Part shown: positions 49,166 through 59,248 of the stretch, in pieces
How the letters are laid out: every line of letters begins with the position of its first letter
Numbering within the stretch: the stretch's first letter is position 1
Assembly (NCBI GenBank): GCA_037367405.1
Contig: JAZKJV010005542.1
Span: 484,501-548,500, forward strand
Origin: Ottelia alismoides
Taxonomy: Eukaryota > Streptophyta > Magnoliopsida > Alismatales > Hydrocharitaceae
DNA length: 64,000 nt
Direction: 5' to 3'
Notes under the pieces: generated by a model
The model's database searches: none
Told to the model about the DNA's origin: nothing
The model's input: the letters and a program-made list of their open reading frames with translations, nothing else
Position numbers and translations under genes: made by a program

Positions 49166-50103
49166 AACAATAATAGAGACTTTTCCCACTTTAAGTAGGG
49201 TCAACTACATGGATTTTTTGCCTCCACTCAGATCTATCTTGGACCATTCTCGAGCTTAGATCCAAAAACTAAAATCCCTTTATATAGTCTCATTTCAACA
49301 CTACTTGGGCCTTCTACGCCTCTTTTAGTCGACTCAACATTCCGAAACTCACATCTCCTCACTAGTGCATCAACTGACCTCTTTTGCAAATGGCCAAACC
49401 ACCTTAAGCGATTTTCTTACATCTTATCCTCAATCGGAGCTACACCCACTTTCATTCTGATGGCATCATTCCGAATCCGATCTTTACGTGTGTGTCCACA
49501 CATCCACGTTAGCATTTTCATTTCTGCTACTGGCATTCTCTGCACATGTCCATGGTTCACATGCCGACATTCAGATCCATAGAGCATAGCAGGCCTCACA
49601 ACTGCTTTATAAAACTTTCCTTTGATTTTCAAAGGAATTTTCTTATCATAGAGAGCAGTAGAGGCTCATCTCTACTTTACCCAACCTGCATTTATTCTAT
49701 TTGAACATTTCCATCAATTTCTCCATCACGTTGCAAAATAGATCCCAAGTATCTAAAAAGAATCTCTTTTCTGAATGTTATCATCACCAATCTTAACATC
49801 GATTCCTTTACCATTGCTTCCATCAAAAGTACACTCCATACATTCAATCTTAGCCCTACTTATACGAAATCCTTTAGTCTCCAAAGCATGTCTCCAGACC
49901 TCAAGCTTCTCCTTTACTCCATCTCTAGTCTCATCAGTCAACACAATATCATTAGCGAATAACATACACTAAGATATCTCATCCTGAATGTGATTTGTCA
50001 ACTCATAATCAAAGTAAAAGGGAAAGGACTCAAAGTTGAACCTTGATGCAAACCAGTGTTGATATTAAAATTGTCAGTCTTCCCGGACTGTATCCTAACA
50101 CAA
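49166..50103 (-). mobile_element. RTE-type LINE, 5'-truncated, copy 1
   Basis: 938 bp between the 21-bp duplications. Minus-strand frames read MLFANDIVLTDETRDGVKEK (49965 downwards; RT catalytic FADD-type box changed to FAND) and then FYKAVVRPAMLYGSECRHV and MKMLTWMCGHTRKDRIRND (49632-49417). The LYG.E.W and MLRWMCGHTRKD motifs are characteristic of plant RTE LINEs. It ends in a trinucleotide-type tail (caacaataat at its left end). Frameshifts are present. Confidence 0.85.
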
Positions 50104-50124
50104 GATGAAACCGGATGCATATAC
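50104..50124. repeat. 21-bp target-site duplication of RTE copy 1, right
   Basis: Partner of 49145-49165, one mismatch. Confidence 0.85.
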
Positions 50125-50933
50125 GTAAGTATATATCAATGAAATAATCATTTGAAATGTCAAATCTTTCAATAGAATAACATCATTGTTTATTTTGAGT
50201 AAATATCTACAAAAATTAACCACATTTTCTAACATTATATATGAATACAACATTGTAGTCATTTATGTATAGCTGCTTCTAGAAAACTACTCTAAGAAGG
50301 TAGGCGCACAACTAATATTCCAAAAAAGAGGGGCATAACTTATATTACAGAAGTCAAGGACACTAGTGATAAAAACCATATTATTTAATTATTTAAACCT
50401 TTATTTTTGAAAATGTACCAAATTATCAAAATTGGGTCAGTCCGGTCTGACCACTCGGGTCAACCTGGTCCGATCACCGGTTGGACCCGGTTTTTCAATT
50501 TCTTCTTTTTTTAAAATTAATTACATGAAACCGGCTGAACCAATCGGGTCAGGACCGGTTCCCGGCCCGGTTCAACCGGCCGATCCGGTCCAGTTTTTTA
50601 AACCCTTGTTTGTGTGGACCCTTTAGCTGGCTCGTAATGTGGAGATCTTATGCCAAGAGAGGTTATATGTTGAAATGTTGTAAACCAATCAAGACTCTTT
50701 TTGAGCTGGTGTTAATGGAAAGGATTCTTTGCTAGTATGTAGTGAGGGTGTATTTCATTTTAAATGCACATCCTATCCTCTTTTAATTAAAAAATGCCTT
50801 CGGTGGCAGGATGATCGGAGGGAGTGCATGCTGATTCTTTACTACAGAAAGCTCTTCTTTTTCTTAGCAAATATGATTAGTTTATTCTTGTGCCAGGGGC
50901 TTTTAATGATATTATTCCGATTGACATTTTCAG

Positions 50934-51051
50934 TTGCACGCTCAACTTGTCAAAGCAGTGGAATCTGTTAATTTTTCTACAAACGTAGAAGCACTCAGCC
51001 AAACATCCGAGGATCCAAAGGATTGCAGCTTCCCTTTCAAAGAAGTTCAAG
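50934..51051 (+). CDS. Host gene exon 2
   Basis: Acceptor TTTTCAG just before 50934. It codes LHAQLVKAVESVNFSTNVEA and ends FPFKEVQ plus one base, with the GT donor at 51052. It continues exon 1 in phase 0, and the join completes a family motif (DCPPD then L..LVKAV). Intron 2 is 95 bp (51052-51146). Confidence 0.75.
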
Positions 51052-51146
51052 GTTCTGTTGTCTCTACACACTGGATTTCAACGCTGAGGCTTGAACCTTT
51101 CTTTTTTTAGTCTACAATGAACTGATTCATTTTGTATGGTATCCAG

Positions 51147-51358
51147 GGCTTGATTTGAAGGCTGTTGATGTAGTAGTTCATGATGATGTTGGAAAACCAA
51201 CCTGCTGGGTGTGGGTTACAGAAGAACTAGATGTTGATAAAGTAGAAGCGGAAAGTGGTATTGATGATGAAAATTATGTAATTGTTGGTCAAGATGACAT
51301 TGTTGATGGAATTGCTAACTTCATAGCTAGATGTATCCTTTCTAACCCAAAATTGAAG
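51147..51358 (+). CDS. Host gene exon 3, most conserved part
   Basis: Acceptor ATCCAG before 51147, donor AAG/GTATAG at 51359. Two bases complete the Gly codon begun in exon 2. The product reads LDLKAVDVVVHDDVG, a Trp pair in PTCWVWVTEEL, then IDDENYVIVGQDDIVDGIAN and FIARCILSNPKLK. I recall the VGQDDIVDGIA..ARCILSNPK signature from plant proteins of unknown function. Tools that require a start codon would mark a false start at TTG 51155. Intron 3 is 137 bp (51359-51495). Confidence 0.8.
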
Positions 51359-51495
51359 GTATAGTTTGCTACATGTATTTTTTTAAACTTACACGCTGTT
51401 ACATATATTTTTTTAAAAACTTACTACATTGTTTCGGTATATACAGTTTTCTTCTTGATATTAAAATTTGTTTTGTTTTGTTTGATGTGAAACAG

Positions 51496-51523
51496 AGTCT
51501 ATCACAAGATGATTTGCATAAAG
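51496..51523 (+). CDS. Host gene exon 4 (28 bp)
   Basis: Acceptor AAACAG before 51496, donor GT at 51524. It codes SLSQDDLHK plus one base, matching the family's 'SPEELQK' position right after SNPK. The family usually continues with a conserved C-terminal region; I could not find it downstream in the window. It either lies beyond 64000 or is lost. Confidence 0.6.
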
Positions 51524-52169
51524 GTACGATACTTTTTCATTAATGGCATTACAAACCGTTTTATGCAATCTGTCCCCTTAATATGTTCTACTGGAAGAAT
51601 GGTGGATGTTGTGGTTTTTAATGATTCTGATATGAAGCAACATAACTAAATCAAACTTAGAGCATCGTTTTCTTTAAACAACTTGAAAGGACTTGCGGAT
51701 TGAAATAGACAAGGCAAACCTAGTAAAGGAGAAGCATGAGGTGGAGAATGTTTTTTAGAAGAAAAAGCACAATCACCCATGGCAGGTGCCCACCGAAGTC
51801 GACTTTTTTAATTACGGAAAACTACAAATCATTGTCCAAGATAAAAAAAGGATCTTCATGTGCCTACTCGTTAACCACATGGATCCACTCATTGTGGAAC
51901 ACTAAGGATTCCTACCCAGCTAAATGATTGAGATGAAAGTGAAAGGCTTTGCTCTCTCAAGTCTTGATTGGTAGTTCAGTGCCTCACATGAAAACAAGAG
52001 ATGGTAACTATCGCCATCCTCCATTCAACAAATGGAGTATAACAAGTCTCATGACTGGGTAAAGTGTGCCATGAAGGTGTGAGGCATGATCCTTCTGCTT
52101 CTCAGCATCTAATGGGAGACTTTCACCATAGATGTATTGACACTTTTTGATACTCGAGGTTATACTGGA
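51524..52169. other. Host intron 4 start, no further exon seen
   Basis: No continuation of the host reading frame recognised. The right part merges into the gypsy-type remnant. Confidence 0.45.
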
Positions 52170-53310
52170 GGTCTAGAGAAACCCCCTATGCCTGGTAATT
52201 CTTGATCCAATATTAGTGGTGAGCTGGTACTGGAACCCGTTGTATGATAACGAGTATCTCTTCTTAGTCATCTTAAGTTTTGATGGACCACCTGCAAAGT
52301 GGAAGTCTTCCCTCCGTTGATTGGCATCTCTCTCCATCTCAACACGAGAGGTGCTTTCCATTGCTTCATATACTGTGGTAGGTCTAAAACATGCAAGCTT
52401 TTCTTTAAAGATCTCGTTGAAGTCCACTAATAAACTTGGTGAGACACTCCTTGGGTGAAGCTTTTAAAACCGGCGAGTAACGAAGTAGTTAATGAATTGA
52501 ATCTAGTATTTACGTACTGTCTTGAGACCCCGGGTTAGAAAAGCAAACTCATTCTTCCTAGTGAGAAGTCAGAATGTAGCTCCAAACTCCTAGTGAGAAG
52601 GTGGAATGGAGCTTGGAAGTTGGAACTTTTCTTTAAAGCAGCCCATGGAACGAGCTCTACTGATGGTTTAGAGGCAACTCTCCACAAATATCTTGGATCT
52701 AAAGAGTAGTTAACAAAATGCACCTTATAATCTTTTGGTGCATGCATGATTCTTAACGTCTTCTTGACATCATCAAGCCATATTTTTACCTCAGTTTGTT
52801 TCTTGATGCTCTTAAATCATAGAATATTATCCTTGCGGTAGGAATTAAATTATAATCGGTGCTTAAGAAGGTCCTCCATTGCTCCTCTAGTTGGGGTAGG
52901 AATATATCTAGTAAAAGTTCAGTAACTAGACTCTTCCTCGGGAGGGTCTGTAGATACCTTTGGCATCCGCAGGTTTGGATGCCTTGGGTCTCTCAGCCTG
53001 AACATCGAGTCTGCTCCAATGCATGTTGCCTTTGCCCCATTACCTGTAACATTCTCACCATCGTAGGCATTTTCCCAGCCAGATCTTGATCTGCCATGAT
53101 CCTGAGATGGATCAAGGCAATCCGTTAGTTTTTATTCATTTTAGCATTGATGTATATTAGGACTCTGATTTGTGAATGGTGTCATTTCTGCAATCAATTA
53201 TTAAGAGTAGGAGATCTTGATATATCTCAGTTGCTGAATACCATTAGTAGCTATCAATTACTAAATAAGTTACTAGAGTCGCCGTGCTCAGATACCAATC
53301 TATCATGATC
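52170..53310 (-). pseudogene. Decayed LTR-retrotransposon gag (probably Ty3-gypsy)
   Basis: A minus-strand gag-like reading from ATG about 53096 (MADQDLAGKMP), with frameshifts. It passes through MHAPKDYKVHFVNYSLD near 52740-52690 to VDFNEIFKEKLACFRPTTVYEAM near 52430-52360, the kind of 'F...F...FP.s..e' plus 'v.eY/eam' region seen in gypsy gag. About 190 bases upstream is TTGGTATCTGAGCACGG (minus strand, near 53285-53301), resembling a primer binding site. LTR limits were not resolved. Confidence 0.5.
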
Positions 53311-53657
53311 ATGATTTTAGATCATTGGATCCTCCCATCTATTAGATCTGGTTCCTCAAAAATAATTTTATTCAATAATAAATAACTAATATTTAGAAAC
53401 AAATTGCAAGAAAAATTTTGTAAGGAACATTCATCACATTTTCATTCACAAAATAAAGTTTACATAACAAATTGTCTCATGTATTCGTTTACATGTAGTT
53501 GAAAAAAACCCAAAAATTAACTGCTAACTACTTGAGATTGATAGAAAACAACTCGTGGTTGGTTGGTTGGCTACCGTCCCTATGATGGCTCATCGGTGCT
53601 TGTTGGGTTTTCAGTAAATATAGGATAGAGGTGAACATGCGTCTAATAGCGAAGAAA
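53311..53657. other. AT-rich spacer, possible LTR remnant, no gene
   Basis: Begins with 'tatcatgatcatga' next to the PBS-like site. It may include the LTR of the gag remnant, but no second copy is present to define it. Confidence 0.3.
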
Positions 53658-54289
53658 CAACAACAAGAACAACAACAAAGCCTTTTCTCACAATTAAGTA
53701 GAGTCGGCTACATGGATTTTTTTGTCTCCATTTAGATCTATTTTGAATTATTCTCGAGCTTAAATCCAAATAACTAAGATTCTTTCGGATAGTCTCATTC
53801 CAACACTTCTTGACCTTGTCGCTCTCTCTTAACTTGCTCAACATCCCAAATCTCGTATCTTCTAACTGGTGCATCAACCGACCTTTGCAAATGGTCGAAT
53901 CATCTTAAGCTGTTTTATCTCATCTTATCCTTTATCAGAGCTACACCAACTTTCCTTCTGATTGCATCATTCTGAATCCGATCTTTTCGTGTATGACTAC
54001 ACATCCACCTTATGATTTTCATTTCTACTATTATCATTCTCTGCACATGTCTATGGTTCACATGCCAACATTTCGATCCATAAAGTATAGTAGTGTCTCA
54101 CGACTGCTTCGTAATACTTTCCTTTGACTTTCAAAGGGATTTTCTTATCACAAAGAATAGTAGTCTCCTCCTTACTTTAACCAACTTGCATTTATTCTAT
54201 GAGTAACATCTCCATCAGCTTCCTTATCCTATTGCAAAATAGATCACAAGTATCTAAAATAATCTTTTTTTTTGAATGTTATCGTCTCC
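53658..54289 (-). mobile_element. RTE-type LINE, 5'-truncated, copy 2
   Basis: About 630 bp aligned by eye with RTE copy 1. Shared stretches are 'ctacatggatttttt', 'gtgcatcaac', 'catcttatcc' and 'ttcacatgcc.acatt'. It ends in caacaacaagaacaacaac at its left (3') end, a typical RTE tail. Candidate flanking duplication: agcgaagaaa (53648-53657) and aacgaagaaa (54292-54301), one mismatch. It is more decayed than copy 1. Confidence 0.7.
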
Positions 54290-54301
54290 ATAACGAAGAA
54301 A

Positions 54302-54999
54302 AGAAAAGAAAAACAAGTATGGTAAATTTACAAAATTGTTCCTACCAGAAAACTTCATTTTGTTTATACTTTTCATTTATCCCTTTCAATTGATTCTATC
54401 TATTCTATTCGATGTCAAGGATTAGTCCAAGCCATATCACCCTACCTATTCGGGATTCTGAAGTTGCGGATAATCCGGGATTGGTGGTTGCATCAAACTG
54501 AATTTATTGCTAGATGTCGCCTCAACCAATCCTCTAATACCACCTTGACGATTTTTATTTATCTTTTTATTTAGGGTCTTTAAACTCTTAGCTTGTCTAA
54601 TAAGAAAGTCTACCATTCTCGAGGATGCTTACAACCTCAGACTTTTACCCACATAGTTTACATGTTATCTTGATGCAACCACTCTTTAGTTCTCCCTCGT
54701 GCCTCCACATGACGTGACAACATCTTCAGTCATGCAATTTGTCTCATGACATTTGAGTACTACGCTTTACAAGTAATATATTTTGCATGCTCAATGTTTA
54801 GATCAACCATGTACCACATAGCTTTTGCATGGTAAGTTTTTTTTGAAGTCAAAAGGGGGGCACCAATTATGTGCATGGTAGGATTTTCGTTTGATAATTC
54901 TATAAATTGCATACTCAACATGTAGTATCTATATCAAGTCAAGTTTATCGTAAGAGAAAACATAACCTATTGTTGGACCCATTTAAAACCATGTCAAGT
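54302..54999. other. No gene recognised
   Basis: Between RTE copy 2 and LINE3. Mixed-composition sequence with no motif seen. The exact LINE3 5' end is not defined. Confidence 0.4.
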
Positions 55000-57900
55000 T
55001 CACACAATATAGGAACTAAGATCTTAGGACGGGGAGCGGCATGAGCGAGGGAGAGTGCGGTTGGACGAAGGTGGAGAGGAGCAATCGTCGAGCTAGGGTA
55101 CCACCTGTAAGTGCCGGAGGGTGACGATGTCAATGGACGGTGCGATTTGGGAGATGGTGACTTAGATGCGGGGGATGGGGTCACCAGGCGGTGACATGGT
55201 CGGGACCCGACGAGATGCTTCACTTGTGGAAGAAATGGGCAACCAAGCTTTTGGTGCACGAGTGTCAGCAAGGAGCGAGGGTGAAGGGAGCGGTTTGAGA
55301 AGGGCAGATGCCTCGTTGGGGTGTGCAGGAGAGACAGAGGTGTTTAGAGGACACGATGGAGGATATCGATGTTGCGGTCGGGAGCACCTTTCGTGGAGAC
55401 ATCATCAAGCTCGAAGGTTGTTTGGTTTGTGCATGAGATCTTAGAATCGAGGAGGTACGGAGGCTCCTTGAGTTTTTGCATATAGCAGTGGGTTGGGTCC
55501 ATTGGCATAGCCTCTTGCCGAGGGATGAGGGGTGGGTTGGTCAGCGTAGCTTGAAGACGGTCTTGATTTGGGGCCTTCTGTTGCTTAGGCGGAGGCTGGA
55601 GGTGGTTCACGAGATGCTTGCTTCGGCATTGCGGATTTGGATATCGTTTTCGATGGGCTTTGGCGAGGCCAGTCATCGGCGGTGGTGGCGATGGATGCAG
55701 AGATAGTTCTCCCTTTGCTAATGTATCTCGACGTCAAATTCATGGGGTGTTCCTTCTGGTTGGAGGTCCAAGAGACCAGGTCAGTTGCCAAGGTCAGGGG
55801 AGGAAGCCAGAGATGTACGGAGTGTTGCCATAGAAACCTCTTCCGAAATCAGATGGTAAAGCTTTCCAATTTTTGAATAGGAAGAACTTTTTTTGGTAAG
55901 AGGAGAGGGCTTTTCGAGGATGAGTGTCGCAACCCTCGAGGTGGCTGTGAAGTTTCTAGAGGCGGGCTGTCGTATGCGAAGGTGCTTATCAGGTCGGATC
56001 CACGTGCGACGATTGCTGTTGAGGACCTATTTGTTCGGGGAGTGACATGTTCGTTTAGTATTTATTGTGCGGACCTGGATGGGCTCGGAGATGGGAATCC
56101 GGATGGCCAATTTTTCATGGATGGTCACCCTCTTGCAGACCCGGATGGTCACCTCCTCGCGGATCAGGCTGAGTGCTCTCCTGCAGAGTCGAGGGGCCAT
56201 CCCTGTGCAGATCCCATTTTGAATCCGGTTGATGTCTTGGGTGCAATGGTGGAGCAAGGCGGATCTGCGCCTATTCCGAACCCGCAAGTAGATTAGGAGG
56301 GCTCTTAGGTCTCGATGTTTTGGTGCAGGGTGGATCTTGTGGTGGAGCCATGCAAAAGCTCTTGGCTAATGGCCTCCGATCGGTCTTCGGAGCAGAAGGG
56401 GGGACCTTCGGTCGTAGGGTCTGTGGTGATGAGATCAGGGCTCCAATTTGCGTCATCGTCAGCCTCCGGGTCTAGTGCATTGTCGGGAGTGCAGTCAGAG
56501 GGGGAAGGCTCGGATAGGTTGGGATTCTCAAGGGGCCCCAGTTGATGTTGCGACAGTCTAGTTCTTGTAGATGACCGGTATGGCTGGAGGTATTCTCGTC
56601 GCGAGTTGCAGGATCGAAGGAGGCTGAGGCGATTCGAGATATACCAGAGTTTGGGATGCTGAGGGGGTGCTACGACTCAAGAGACTATGCAGAAATGCTT
56701 TGCTCTTGAAGAGGGGAATCCTGCTCACATGGAGAAGAGTGAAGAGGCATTGTCAAGCGGCTTCGGTAGGCTTGTGCATGAGGGTAGACGAGCTGCGACA
56801 CTCAGGTCAGGAGATATCGAAAAAGGAGGTAGATTTTGTTGAAGGGGACATATGAGGTCTTCGCTTAGAAGAACAGGTGCTGAGGGATCTTGGACTAGTG
56901 CCGCCGAAGGGGGGTATGCGTGGTGTGTAAATGAATATGACCACTTGGAATGTTAGGGGTTTGGGGCGGCCGGAAAAAAGGGCGACGACGCATCAGTTGT
57001 TGATGGATCACATAGTAGATTTGGTCACATTGCAGGAAACAAAGATTTAGCAAGGAATTAACGAAGCATGGAAAGAAATTGGGGGAGACAAATTGAGAGA
57101 ATGCAAAGCTATTTACTTTTGAAGGGGTTGCTGGGGTGTAATGACATGATGGGACAATGATAGGTTTGAATTGGCAGAGGATGAGATGCGGGGTCGCTAT
57201 TTGCTCACTACACTATTGCACCGGAGGGCGGATGACCTCTAGGTCCTGGTGACGAACATTTATATGGCCTAGTTAATGGGACCAGCATGACACAACTGGG
57301 GAATGACTTGTACTTGGTGAGGGCAACCTACACAAATGTGTCTTTGATCATTGCTGGGGATTTCAATGTGACTTTGTATCCGGAGGATCGTTCTGGTTGT
57401 GGTAGGGGAGGAGATAGTGGTTCGGCGGAGTTGAAGGGCTTGGTGGAGGAACTTGGTCTTCAGGTTATCAATGTGCAATGTGGCAGGATGCTTATACACA
57501 TGGAGGAACGCGAGATCCATATCTTGCCTCGATAGATTCCTGGTATCATCTAAGGCGCTTGTTGTCTTCCCTTTGGCTAGGGTTTGAGCATTGCCTTGGG
57601 CGCATTCGGACCATACATTGTTGCTTTGGTCTTCTGGTGAGGATGTGCGATCTCAAACATTCTTCCATTTTGAGCGGGCCTGACTTTTAGAGAAGGGCTT
57701 TCAGGAGTCTGTTGCAACCTTCGAGGAGGAGTGCATGCCTGGTGGTTCGACTACATGTAGAATGGCGAGCAAGCTGACATTGCTCAGGAGGCACTTTATG
57801 GATTTCAATAGATTGAACCGGGCTCAACGTGGGGGCAGGAGGTTGAGAGCCCAAGAGGAGGTGAGCAAGCTGGACAAGTTGAAGGATTAGAGGGTGTTGA

Positions 57901-58379
57901 CGGTTGAGGAGGTTTTGGAGAGAGGTAATTACTTGGAGGAGATTTTGCTTGAAGACAAAAAGGAGGAAGTGACTTGACGACAAAGATCCATGAAGAGATG
58001 ATTGAAGGAGGGAGATGCAAACACGAAAATTTTTCATGCCATATCTAGTGGGAGAAGGCGCAGAAATTTGATACATTTGATATCCACCAGAGAGCTGGTG
58101 GTTGAGGGGGACCGTGGTGTAGGTTAACGCTGCGAACACATTATCAGACAACGAGCTTGATCAGGTTGGGGTTGGCAGGAGAGAGAGGAGTCGCGCAAAT
58201 ATCTGACTCGGAGGCGGGGGCATTGGTGAGGGATCTTACGGAGGTGGAAGCCAGGTGGGCGCTCTTTCAGCTTAATGCGGACGGGGCACCTGGACCGGAT
58301 GGGTTTTCGGTATGCTTTTGTAGGGAATTCTGGGAGATGGTCAAGAGGGATGTGATGGAGGTGTTGGAGGAGTTCTGGC
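55000..58379 (+). mobile_element. LINE3: L1-type LINE, interrupted by a copia element
   Basis: Plus-strand relative of LINE1. The ORF1 region (55000-56900) has VGSTFRGDIIKLEGCLVCA near 55380, matching LINE1's GSNFEGDVVALDEVLVCA. ORF2 starts at 56936 with MTTWNVRGLGRPEKRA, TLQETK, then IIAGDFNVTLYPEDRSG near 57350 with the catalytic GDFN intact. The reverse transcriptase begins near 58240 (LNADGAPGPDGFS) and stops at 58379, where an LTR starts. Several in-frame stops and frameshifts are present. The rest of the LINE lies beyond the window. Confidence 0.8.
56936..58379 (+). pseudogene. LINE3 ORF2: endonuclease and start of reverse transcriptase
   Basis: ATG 56936 opens the endonuclease. Stops occur soon after LQETKI and near 57240. 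GDFN (near 57358) and a Trp-Asn-Ala/Arg stretch corresponding to LINE1's YTWRNSSSR (near 57490) follow. The linker carries LTLLRRHFMDFNRLNRAQRG (near 57775) and KEGDANTKIFHAISSGRRRR (near 58005-58060), the same motif as LINE1's KEGDANTRFFHAMANGRRR. The RT N-terminus at 58157-58393 is open until the LTR. Confidence 0.8.
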
Positions 58380-58540
58380 TGAAGGATATGTAATTATCCT
58401 TAAGCGCATCACGGAAGCGTGGTCGTCGTATCGGATACGACGAAGAACGACTAGTCGTACTAGTTGTTCGGTGCAGCGGAATTTAAAATTTTTATTCGAT
58501 GAAACCACATGATCCGAGAACCATTCTCAGATCGTTTCAT

Positions 58541-58852
58541 CTATAACCACAACAAGTATAATGCAATACCTCTTGAAGCATGGTTGATCAAGTCTCTAAA
58601 GAAAGAGACCTCCTGTCTCAAGTCCGATCGTCGGCGAGACCGCTTGCGAGCGCGGGGATGAACCGCGTTGTCCTCGCAATCCAAGAAGTTGATCCAAGCG
58701 TGGTTGCTCCTGATCTCGTCGTACGAGATCGAATGTCTCCTTCGTGAGTGCAGCACTCCAAGAAGACGGAAAACCGAAGAACGTCGAAGCGGCGGTGCGG
58801 TGGCGAAGGCGACGACGATTCTCTCCTCTAGGGTTTGGTGGTCGGCCACCAA
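58541..58852 (-). CDS. Leader ORF in copia LTR4 (103 codons), diverged homologue
   Basis: Begins MVADHQTLEERIVVAF. Over 67 codons from ISYDEIRSNHAWINF through SDLRQEVSFFRDL to the end, it aligns without gaps to the LTR1/LTR3 leader ORF (ISFDEIRRSIAWIFI, SDLRKEDLLFGIS). Many residues differ, but no stop or frameshift intervenes. The upstream part differs in length by whole codons. Function unknown. Confidence 0.42.
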   Translation of the reverse strand: MVADHQTLEERIVVAFATAPPLRRSSVFRLLGVLHSRRRHSISYDEIRSNHAWINFLDCEDNAVHPRARKRSRRRSDLRQEVSFFRDLINHASRGIALYLLWL

Positions 58853-59167
58853 TTAGAGGGAGAGAGGGTAGACGTGTACCAAGAAAGAGAGAGAGAGAGC
58901 TCCAATATTCATGTAAAGAGAGAGCATGGTATGCCTCTCTATTTATAGGATTTTGGGATCCATGGATCTCAATCCATGTGACATGTAAAATTAATGGATG
59001 AGATTGATTTATGTCAATCCAATGGTCAAGATTGTTGTTGGTAAAACCAACAAATTTATGTCAAAATATATTTAACAAAATCAAATATAAATTATTCCTA
59101 AATCAAGCCAATAAATAAGGAGAGAATGTACATGGGGATTTCATCTCCATGCACATTCCATGTGGAC

Positions 59168-59248
59168 GGCCACACATTCCTATTAGGAATGGTGTGCCGC
59201 CCATACCTTCCATGGAGAGAGCAATCTCATGGAAATCCATGAGATTGC
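59168..59248. repeat. Two hairpins in U3 of LTR4
   Basis: Hairpin 1 is an imperfect stem at 59168-59198, centred on attcct/aggaat with two bulges. Hairpin 2 is a perfect 13-bp stem, gcaatctcatgga (59221-59233) and tccatgagattgc (59236-59248), around a two-base loop. They occupy the same U3 position as the hairpin in LTR2 and LTR3 but have different sequence. Confidence 0.8.

Larger units (their letters stand above)
48983..50607. mobile_element. hAT-like non-autonomous element containing an RTE insertion
   Basis: Flanked by 8-bp GTTTGTGT on each side (48975-48982 and 50608-50615). The ends are inverted repeats of the form gtttaaaaa..tgga with ggatcgg and gttgaaccgg further in. Right-end sequence is full of ccggttcaaccgg motifs. 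Without the RTE it would be about 670 bp with no transposase. An 8-bp duplication fits hAT; the superfamily call is tentative. Confidence 0.65.
48740..50720 (+). mobile_element. LINE C-terminal fragment split by a hAT-like element
   Basis: The left piece (about 48740-48982) reads DVACLLCDDRPEYIEHM, the Cys-rich end of a LINE ORF2. The right piece (50608-50720) reads LARNVEILCQERLYVEML, matching LINE1's LARNGVVFRRERLYVEN. The hAT-like element at 48983-50607 sits between them. Outer ends of the LINE fragment are not defined. Confidence 0.6.
39848..50933 (+). other. Host gene intron 1 (11.1 kb), packed with transposons
   Basis: Donor GT at 39848, acceptor TTTTCAG ending at 50933, phase 0. It holds a G11 tract near 39968-39978, a MULE-like element, nested LINEs, a tandem repeat, and a LINE tail with a hAT-like element and an RTE. 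Sequence at 39850-40650 shows nothing further. Confidence 0.7.
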
